A stretch of DNA of 29,370 bases, taken from NCBI GenBank assembly GCA_964622235.1, contig CAZUNB010000011.1, positions 1 through 29,370 on the forward strand, given 5' to 3'. Position numbers and translations under genes: made by a program. The DNA is from CAZUNB01 sp964622235. Lineage in GTDB: Bacteria > Patescibacteriota > Saccharimonadia > Saccharimonadales > JAGPDM01. The notes below the pieces were generated by a model. It saw nothing but the letters and a program-made list of their open reading frames with translations, was not told the origin of the DNA and did not search any database. This document shows, piece after piece, positions 24,401-29,370 of the stretch; position 1 is the stretch's first letter, and every line of letters starts with the position of its first letter.

Positions 24401-24872
24401 AGGAGCAACTTCATTAGCGCCAGGGCAAAGTCTTGAATTTATCGTTGATGTTTCGGTTAGTCAAGTTACGACTAGTGTCTCAGGACTAAAGAAAACAGTT
24501 AAGATGTTTGCTTTCGCGCAATATGACCCCGACTTCTTTGAATTTCAACTCGCTTCCGAGGGTGGTTTGATTGATTTGTTTGGTTTTACTACTAATAGCT
24601 TCGCACAATATCTCGGTTCGCAATCTGGAAGTAGTTTTGATTTAGCCTCAACTGGCGGTGGTGTAAGTGGTCCGACTGCTCAAGTTTCGGCAACACCGAT
24701 GGAGCAAATCAACGCACTAAATCAGGCTTATCGCGATGCACAGTTGGCGCGAAGTGGCGAAGATCAGCAGAAAGCCAAAGTTATTGGTTTGAGCATTGCG
24801 AGCTTTGCAGGAGTTGGGCTTGCTACAATATTGGTTCATTCTAGATTCAAGAAAACGCTGTATAAACTCTAG
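21483..24872 (+). CDS. large secreted, membrane-anchored surface protein with DUF11-like repeats
   Basis: I start it at ATG 21483, which follows AAGGAGG, giving 1129 residues; an upstream ATG at 21447 would bury the Shine-Dalgarno. Residues 1-31 form a signal peptide (KMRKIFSR, hydrophobic core, SVSAA). Next comes a CSLREA-like segment (AGSLRQAITDANANPGADEI) and a probable beta-helix with many Asn/Gly turns to about residue 350. At least four related beta-sandwich repeats follow, each with a pattern like ITNNGPN and a late GxTLEF-type strand, resembling DUF11. Linkers such as YDTNNNNN and RDTNDNN look calcium-binding. LASTG is at 1054-1058 and a C-terminal transmembrane helix with basic tail ends the protein. 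It is probably a cell-surface adhesin or stalk protein. Confidence 0.85.
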   Translation: MKMRKIFSRLIVLSLFVSFAVIVQTSSVSAATYSVTTNANAGAGSLRQAITDANANPGADEITFNVPGAGPHEIVTTSYLPVITEGTYINGSSQPGTVCGTASMQPQIIIKGYSRLDFGATSDNSAIRGVAFPNSMVVGHNSVYLSSDNFTLTCSFFGTSDGATSGDRGNFRILDGAHNVSIGTTDEADRNIFIGANRVALESAADSSGVIQNNYFGTNPAGTEIAGSYPSYIALGGSWDITANIFAYNPNFTDSTSSINIYNYGNGSSGKITKNYVGTDKTRTKDFGSGADYAYAISNNSSDYLVGGTDPADKNYIYNWNRGIYGYNSSALGNQFKDVYKPIEASEEPKILSFQENGSNTDFVVELRDSFDDNTDYRVELYSNPAERNSRGGSDTTDFIGMETVTRGDYSDNHTFTITVPGTGYTNPAVTATKIDDSADGFARTSAVGKYKIPTDLKFEKVGTLPSCVVKGDDFSYQVKITNNGPNTIENFEVDFYDQNGFFTDIDPQITGGTATSGSLDPVPNNTTRWLWSGTIAVGKTVIITVDSSVNPANEDAYAELNPRLNDYNSDYYRDTNDNNGSFYQDIPVCGKQADLKLDFERVSGEVCVTPGEQDRVYRTTITNNGPNPVTSFGLETPYEGDGMHENMETELVGGTATETTNFALADGYSDQWGWQGDLQVGETLIFETALDIVNSTDNNGQNLRYRVSPYNSETYTRDYYDTNNNNNYNEINGRSFREYYCGSTYNLRMVETSNNTQKCIEANQKDRTYKFSITNDGDETITTFAAGGQFPSDSFENIRLNATGGTGSTASLVDASDTFGPGAYIWTGTLAPGKTLEFTLKADIKSPSTEEPQELYLGAFIQDKENISSQPYIYKYEFYCDYLIDVSSEIRLDEPGLIEGQSARYRLLVKNVGAKTLTGEEGTAIFMYAYFSSDLNITDINTPDGFNCEQAPAESVPEIGYEDGSFLICEQSGATSLAPGQSLEFIVDVSVSQVTTSVSGLKKTVKMFAFAQYDPDFFEFQLASEGGLIDLFGFTTNSFAQYLGSQSGSSFDLASTGGGVSGPTAQVSATPMEQINALNQAYRDAQLARSGEDQQKAKVIGLSIASFAGVGLATILVHSRFKKTLYKL

Positions 24873-24910
24873 TATATCGTTTACTATGATGGTTGTACCA
24901 AGGAGAGTTT

Positions 24911-25216
24911 ATGATGAAAGATAAGAAAAGACAATATTGGTTTAAGCGCCGAATGTACGGCTATGGCTGGATACCGGTCACGTGGCAAGGTTGGGCAAGT
25001 ATAGCTGTCTTTTCGATTGTCTTAATAGGCGTAGGGCTAATCTTTCCACCTGATGAAGGTGCTGATGCTTTATCTTATGAGAGTGTTAGGTTTATAGCTA
25101 TAGTAGCAGTTTTGATTGTTGGATTATTGCTCGTTTCTTATAAAAAAGGCCCAAAGCCAAAATGGCGCTGGGGAGCAAAGCCGACTGATAACAAAGACGA
25201 AGACTTTACGTTCTAA
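24911..25216 (+). CDS. small two-helix membrane protein, unknown function
   Basis: The start is ATG 24911 or the adjacent ATG 24914; AGGAG at 24901-24905 serves either, giving 101-102 residues. A start at 24893 is less likely because it precedes the Shine-Dalgarno. The protein begins with basic and aromatic residues (KDKKRQYWFKRRMYGYGW), then IPVTWQGW, two transmembrane helices (about 30-47 and 60-79) and a charged tail. I do not know the family. It lies 38 bp after the surface protein, probably on the same transcript, so it may help that protein's export or anchoring; this is inference. Confidence 0.65.
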   Translation: MMKDKKRQYWFKRRMYGYGWIPVTWQGWASIAVFSIVLIGVGLIFPPDEGADALSYESVRFIAIVAVLIVGLLLVSYKKGPKPKWRWGAKPTDNKDEDFTF

Positions 25217-25236
25217 AAGGTTAGAAATTTGAGCTG

Positions 25237-25245
25237 TGGTACCAT
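25237..25245 (+). promoter_or_regulatory. possible extended -10 of the trehalose gene
   Basis: TGG-TACCAT lies 16 nt before ATG 25262. The match is modest (4 of 6). No Shine-Dalgarno precedes the ATG, so a short-leader transcript is likely. Confidence 0.35.
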
Positions 25246-25261
25246 AGAGATACACAGATTT

Positions 25262-27453
25262 ATGGAAAAGACTTCGCAGAAACTAATTATTGCATCTTCA
25301 CGACTACCGGTGACAGTTTNNNNNNNNNNGTTTCAAAAGTCGATGGTGAATTGGTCTACGAACCAAGCTCTGGAGGCTTAGCAACGGGACTCGCGAGCGT
25401 CAGCAAATCGCAAGAAATGCAGTGGGTTGGTTGGCCGGGTATCAGTAGCGATGAGCTAACAGCTGATGAAGAACAAGAAATAATAAAAAAATTAGCCGAA
25501 CTGAATTGCTTGCCAGTTTTTCTTAACGACACACAAATTGAAAATTTCTATGAAGGTTATTGCAATTCAACACTATGGCCATTGCTTCATTATTTTACTG
25601 AACGAATAATTAATCGTCAGATTTTCTGGGAGGCGTATAACCAGATTAACCAGCTTTTTGCAGAAACATTGAAGTCGGCAGCTGATCCTGATGATACAAT
25701 CTGGGTACACGATTATCAGTTGATGCTTTTGCCTGGATTGATTCGCGACCAGGAGCACTCTGGTCGTATTGGATTTTTCCTCCATACGCCATTTCCTTCC
25801 TATGAAATTTTCCGAGTTTTACCTGAACGTGAAGCTTTACTAAATGGTTTACTGGGTGCTGATTTAGTTGGATTTCATACCTACGATTATGTTCATCATT
25901 TCCTCAGTAGTTGTTTGAGGAAACTTGGCTTAGAAAATCGAGAAGGTCAGATTTCACTGCCCGATGAGCGGCGAACTGTTGTAAGTGATGTCTTTCCGAT
26001 CGGAATTGATTACGAGAAATTTGCTGGCACTGCTAGCAAGATAAAACCTAAAAAAACTAGAGGAAGAAAGTTGATACTCTCAGTTGATCGAGCTGATTAT
26101 TCAAAAGGCATTCCTGAACGACTTGATGCATTCGGTTATTTTCTCAAACACAACCCAGGCTATCATCAGAAAGTTAGCCTAGTCTTGTTGGCGGTTCCGT
26201 CACGGGAAACGGTGGGCGACTACATTAAACTGCGAAATATTATCGAGCGGAAAATCGGGAGGATTAACGGCACGTATTCAACCGTTGATTGGTCGCCAAT
26301 TACTTACTTGCGTCAGTCAATGCCTTTTGATGAACTCGTTGAGTTATACAAACAAGCTGATATTATGCTTGTGACGCCATTACGGGATGGCATGAACTTG
26401 GTTGCCAAAGAATATGTTGCTAGTAGAAGTGACCGTTCAGGCGTGCTGATATTAAGTGAATTAGCCGGTGCGGCGTCTGAACTCCCTGAAGCCTTGCTAA
26501 TAAATCCAAGCAATCGAGATATGTTAGCACGCGCAATGCTTGATGCACTCGAGATGCCTATTAATGAGCAAAATAATCGAATCCAGAAGATGCAACGTCG
26601 TATATCTAATTATACCGTCCAAGTCTGGGCTAAAGATTTTCTCGATCAACTCAGTTTAACTAAGAAATTAGTCGTTGAAGTTAAGGCTTCTCTAAATAAA
26701 GAACATAGAGAAAGTCTGAAAGAGCAGTATAAAAAATCGAATAAACGATTGTTGTTACTTGATTACGACGGAACATTGCGGAGTTTTGTAAACAGTCCTG
26801 ACAGCGATAAAGCTCGACCATCAAAAAGACTAATTGATATTCTCGTTAACTTGTCAGCTGATAAGAAGAATAAACTAGTCATAGTTAGTGGACGCCCTCG
26901 TTCGGCTTTAGAGCAATGGTTTAAAAATCTCGATATCGACCTCATCGCAGAGCATGGTGGCTGGAATCGAATATCCAGCAATTGGACGCGAGCAAAGTTC
27001 GATGGCACTGATTGGCGGCCGGAAATTATCACGCTACTGGAAAAGTACCATGAACGAACACCGGGGTCGATTGTTGAGCGAAAAGATTTTGCAGTTGTAT
27101 GGCATTTTCGTAATGTTCAGCATGAACTTGCTTATGTCCGTATCAACTCATTGATCGCCGAGCTTGAGCATCTTTCGGAAGGTACTAATTTAAGTATCAA
27201 TCGTGGTAACAAAATTATTGAAATCAAGCCTGCAGAGATAAACAAAGGAAACGCGATATCAGCAATCTTAGAGAACTCAAAATACGATTTTATTTTTTCT
27301 ATTGGAGATGATTACACTGATGAGGATATGTTTAGATCGCTACCTGCTGGTAGCTTTACTATTAAGGTTGGCAAGGAGGCAACCCAAGCACAAATGCGGA
27401 TGGATTCAGTTGCTGAGGTGCATCGATTATTGAAAGATTTTTTAGCTGACTAA
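25262..27453 (+). CDS. trehalose-6-phosphate synthase / trehalose-6-phosphatase fusion, interrupted by assembly gap
   Basis: The N-terminal TPS domain (GT20) joins UDP-glucose and glucose-6-phosphate: SSRLPVTV before the gap, then EPSSGGLATGL, WVHDYQLMLLP, GFFLHTPFPS, DRADYSKGIPERL, and TPLRDGMNLVAKEYVA. The C-terminal TPP domain (HAD family) removes phosphate: LLLLDYDGTL, VSGRPRSALEQW, AEHGGW, and GDDYTDEDMF. The true start is ATG 25262 (MEKTSQKLIIASSRLPV); a downstream ATG at 25351 would cut off the first substrate-binding segment. Counted with 10 Ns the frame is broken, but the flanks both carry GTTT and collapse in frame. Fusion of TPS and TPP makes trehalose from one polypeptide; many bacteria encode separate OtsA and OtsB. 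Confidence 0.93.
25320..25329. other. assembly gap (10 N)
   Basis: Ten Ns fall inside the trehalose gene. GTTT occurs on both sides (25316-25319 and 25330-25333). Removing the Ns and one GTTT restores the frame and gives VTVSKVDGELVYEPSSGG, so the gap is probably an unmerged overlap, not missing DNA. Confidence 0.9.
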
Positions 27454-27549
27454 AGCTTGTTTTCGATAGTTGAGGTATGTAATTTGTTGATAATTTTAAT
27501 TCGTCAGTTAACTGTTGAGAAATAGTTCGCTGATTAAAACGGTTCCAGC

Positions 27550-27942
27550 TTAATCTTGTTTGAGAAGGTACATAGTAGCCGTGAAACCAAGTAAGATTAA
27601 GGTATGCTCGAGACATAAAAGCCATCTATTTCGATCTATCATTGGGAAAAAATAAGCGCTAAAACTAAGTAGTGTCGCCGGTAGTAATGACATAATATTT
27701 ACTATTGCAACATTCCTTATAATTGTTAGGTTTTGCGAAGACGCCCAGTAATTCAAGTAACCAAAAGCAAATAAAGTTGTACCGATAAAACGTGGAAAAT
27801 ATAAATTTTTATTAGACATAGGTGTGTCCATGAATAAATTAAGCAGTGTGCTTGGCGTAAAATATAGGACTAACCCAAGAATAAAAGCGATAATAGATAC
27901 GATTACAAAATACTTTTTAATATACCTAGGTGTGTCGGTCAC
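27550..27942 (-). CDS. small four-helix membrane protein coupled to the ZIP gene
   Basis: The 130-residue protein has about four transmembrane helices (roughly 11-32, 45-65, 75-98 and 108-127) and short loops (DTPMSNKNLYFPRF, DRNRW). I do not recognise a family. The start is GTG, overlapping the ZIP stop by 4 nt (GTGA), so it is translationally coupled to the transporter and may assist it. The 96 bp between it and the trehalose gene contains the palindrome CAGTTAACTG (27505-27514) but no clear terminator. Confidence 0.6.
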   Translation of the reverse strand: MTDTPRYIKKYFVIVSIIAFILGLVLYFTPSTLLNLFMDTPMSNKNLYFPRFIGTTLFAFGYLNYWASSQNLTIIRNVAIVNIMSLLPATLLSFSAYFFPMIDRNRWLLCLEHTLILLGFTATMYLLKQD

Positions 27943-28715
27943 TGTACAATGCCGTGAAGTAGTTTGGTAGCCGCAGTCACGACTATTACGCCAGCCAGTA
28001 AAAGCATACTTTGTTTAGCGGCAATTTTGTTGTTCTTTGTTTGATGAATCGTCGGTATTATATCACTAACGGCTACATAGATAAAAAATCCAGCTACCAG
28101 TCCAAGAATTGGATCAATAGGAATATTAAGACCCTGACCAAAAAGATAAAATGTAACCGCAGCTACAACAGTTGCTAATGAGCTAGTGACGTTAACCCAC
28201 AACACTTTCTTTCGAGACAATCCTTTGTGTAGCATTAGGCCAAAGTCACCGATCTCCTGAGGAATCTCATGTGCAGCAACAGCTAGAGTAGTGACCATGC
28301 CTGTTGAAGGGCTAATTAAGAAACTTGCAGCTATGGCTATGCCATCAATAAAGTTGTGGACAGTGTCGCCAATAATGACAAGCGGTAGATTGGTGTCCGC
28401 ATGATTGTGATCGTGGCGCTGTCCATCTTCATCGTCATGGTGGTGATGAAACCATCGTAGGAAACGTTCAAGAAAAAAGAATACTAGTATTCCAACCATC
28501 GTAAAATTAAGTGCAACTTCAATATCCCCGTTGTGCGAAACTTCTCCAAGCAAGTCAACAAAAGCTGCTGAGAGTAGTGCGCCGGCAGCAAAAGGCGTAG
28601 CGTAGGCAGCTAATTTTTTGGCATTTTTTTTACTAGATAAGAGCAGTATACCGCCCACAAGTGAGAATAATCCGCCGATTAATGAAAATAAAATTACTAA
28701 TATTATGTCTGACAT
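27939..28715 (-). CDS. ZIP family divalent metal transporter
   Basis: The 258-residue protein has about eight transmembrane helices. A His/Asp-rich cytoplasmic loop (HHHHDDEDGQRHDHNH, about 90-105) is the usual variable metal-sensing loop. The metal site residues are in HNFIDGIAIA (helix IV) and HEIPQEIGDF (helix V), so this is most likely a zinc (or iron/manganese) importer. AGGA lies just upstream of the ATG. It is followed without a gap by a small membrane protein. The gene is divergent from an ABC-F gene across 264 bp, in which I see only the ABC-F -10 box. Confidence 0.93.
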   Translation of the reverse strand: MSDIILVILFSLIGGLFSLVGGILLLSSKKNAKKLAAYATPFAAGALLSAAFVDLLGEVSHNGDIEVALNFTMVGILVFFFLERFLRWFHHHHDDEDGQRHDHNHADTNLPLVIIGDTVHNFIDGIAIAASFLISPSTGMVTTLAVAAHEIPQEIGDFGLMLHKGLSRKKVLWVNVTSSLATVVAAVTFYLFGQGLNIPIDPILGLVAGFFIYVAVSDIIPTIHQTKNNKIAAKQSMLLLAGVIVVTAATKLLHGIVQ

Positions 28716-28961
28716 TTTTACATCCTGATTCTGATAGTTTTAGTTTAGTTGAAATATTTCTGATTTACTAGGCTAAGACCAAAGATATGATCCTGAGATA
28801 AAAGGTGCCAGGGTCTCTAACGGGCTATTCTACGATGAGCTCTTGGATAAGTTACAACAAAAACTATTATAACTTCGACATTATTCTAAATCCGGAAATT
28901 TATAATTTGACCAAAATTTGATATCTTAATCGATAGATTCTAGATGTAATAGTCAAATGTC

Positions 28962-28970
28962 TGTTATGCT
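28962..28970 (+). promoter_or_regulatory. extended -10 of the ABC-F gene (leaderless arrangement)
   Basis: TGT-TATGCT ends 9 nt before ATG 28980. No Shine-Dalgarno is present. Confidence 0.5.
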
Positions 28971-28979
28971 TGTGTACCT

Positions 28980-29370
28980 ATGCTGTTAGATGTAAACATA
29001 CGTGATAAGACTTTTGGTGATACGACGCTCTATAAAGATTTAGAGTTTTCTATCGAAGAAGGTCAGAAGATTGGTCTGATTGGTCGAAATGGAACCGGTA
29101 AATCGACATTGCTGAATATGATTGCTGGCATTGATAAAGAGTTCGACGGTGTAGTTCAAACCAAAAAGAGCACAAGCATAGTTGCTAGCCGCCAGGAGCA
29201 TCATGATCATGAGGATAAAAAAGTTATCGACTATATCGTTAGTGATTTACCTGAATTCTCTAAACTTAAGCACATTCTCGATACGTATCCAGAGCACATG
29301 GGCGAAAACTCAACCAAACTGCATGCCTATAGTGATGCCTTAGAGCGCTTCACGCAGCTTGGATATTTTG
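28980..29370 (+). CDS. ABC-F family ATPase, 5' part, cut by window end
   Basis: The first 130 residues are seen: MLLDVNIRDKTFGDTTLYKDL, then Walker A IGRNGTGKSTLLNMIAG (about 34-50), and a charged region (RQEHHDHEDKKVIDYIV) followed by the helical arm. An ATP-binding domain without membrane segments, starting at the very N-terminus, is typical of ABC-F proteins, which act on the ribosome (translation factors such as EttA, or antibiotic-resistance proteins). The subtype cannot be told because the linker and second domain are missing. Confidence 0.85.
   Translation, partial: MLLDVNIRDKTFGDTTLYKDLEFSIEEGQKIGLIGRNGTGKSTLLNMIAGIDKEFDGVVQTKKSTSIVASRQEHHDHEDKKVIDYIVSDLPEFSKLKHILDTYPEHMGENSTKLHAYSDALERFTQLGYF

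Noticed and set aside
24642..24656. Firm sortase sorting signal
   Set aside because: LASTG is too far from the membrane helix for a canonical signal, and no sortase gene is in the window.
1..29370. CRISPR arrays, insertion sequences, prophage or toxin-antitoxin modules
   Set aside because: I looked for regularly spaced repeats, transposase motifs and typical small paired genes and saw none.

Overview
The window looks like a piece of a draft genome of a Patescibacteria/CPR bacterium, most likely Saccharibacteria (TM7). This is an inference from gene content and style: compact genes, RNA-binding and ribosomal proteins with reduced or extended ends, a lone trehalose synthase/phosphatase fusion, many small membrane proteins of unknown function, and an actinobacteria-like LAxTG motif in a surface protein. 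TGA is used as a normal stop (for example in rnc, trmD and the ZIP gene), which argues against the recoded Absconditabacteria/Gracilibacteria. A run of 10 Ns shows that the sequence is a scaffold.

Layout. Positions 1-2.8 kb: the 5' part of tRNA-Leu, an alpha/beta hydrolase, two tandem paralogous small membrane proteins (all minus strand) and a plus-strand AadA-type nucleotidyltransferase. 2.9-7.6 kb: tRNA-Val(UAC), then a packed operon lemA-htpX-membrane protein-ligA. ligA is interrupted by an in-frame TAA in its adenylation domain and has lost all four zinc-finger cysteines. 7.6-9.1 kb: a small membrane protein, an unidentified acidic protein behind a roughly 180-nt leader, and tRNA-Ala(GGC). 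9.3-15.7 kb: translation and RNA genes: leuS; rpmF (a 45-residue bL32 without zinc ribbon)-nusB-NUDIX-rnc; rpsP; khpA; a strong terminator; trmD. rimM is missing from its usual place. 15.7-21.3 kb: Cu/Zn superoxide dismutase without a signal peptide, galE, an RGG-rich DEAD-box helicase, a divergent RRM protein, and typA. 21.4-25.2 kb: a secreted, membrane-anchored protein of about 1129 residues with DUF11-like repeats, and a small membrane protein. 25.3-29.4 kb: a TPS-TPP fusion interrupted by the N gap, a ZIP metal transporter with a small membrane partner, and the 5' end of an ABC-F ATPase.

The most informative pattern is regulatory. Genes that begin a transcript tend to have an extended -10 box (TGN then a TATAAT-like hexamer) ending only 6-9 nt before the ATG, with no Shine-Dalgarno sequence. 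They therefore look leaderless. Genes inside operons, or with a longer leader, have normal Shine-Dalgarno sites or tight stop/start overlaps. I found no CRISPR array, insertion sequence, phage gene or convincing defence system. The interesting points are ligA, the promoter architecture, the modified RNA-binding proteins and an unexplained leader at 8.2 kb.
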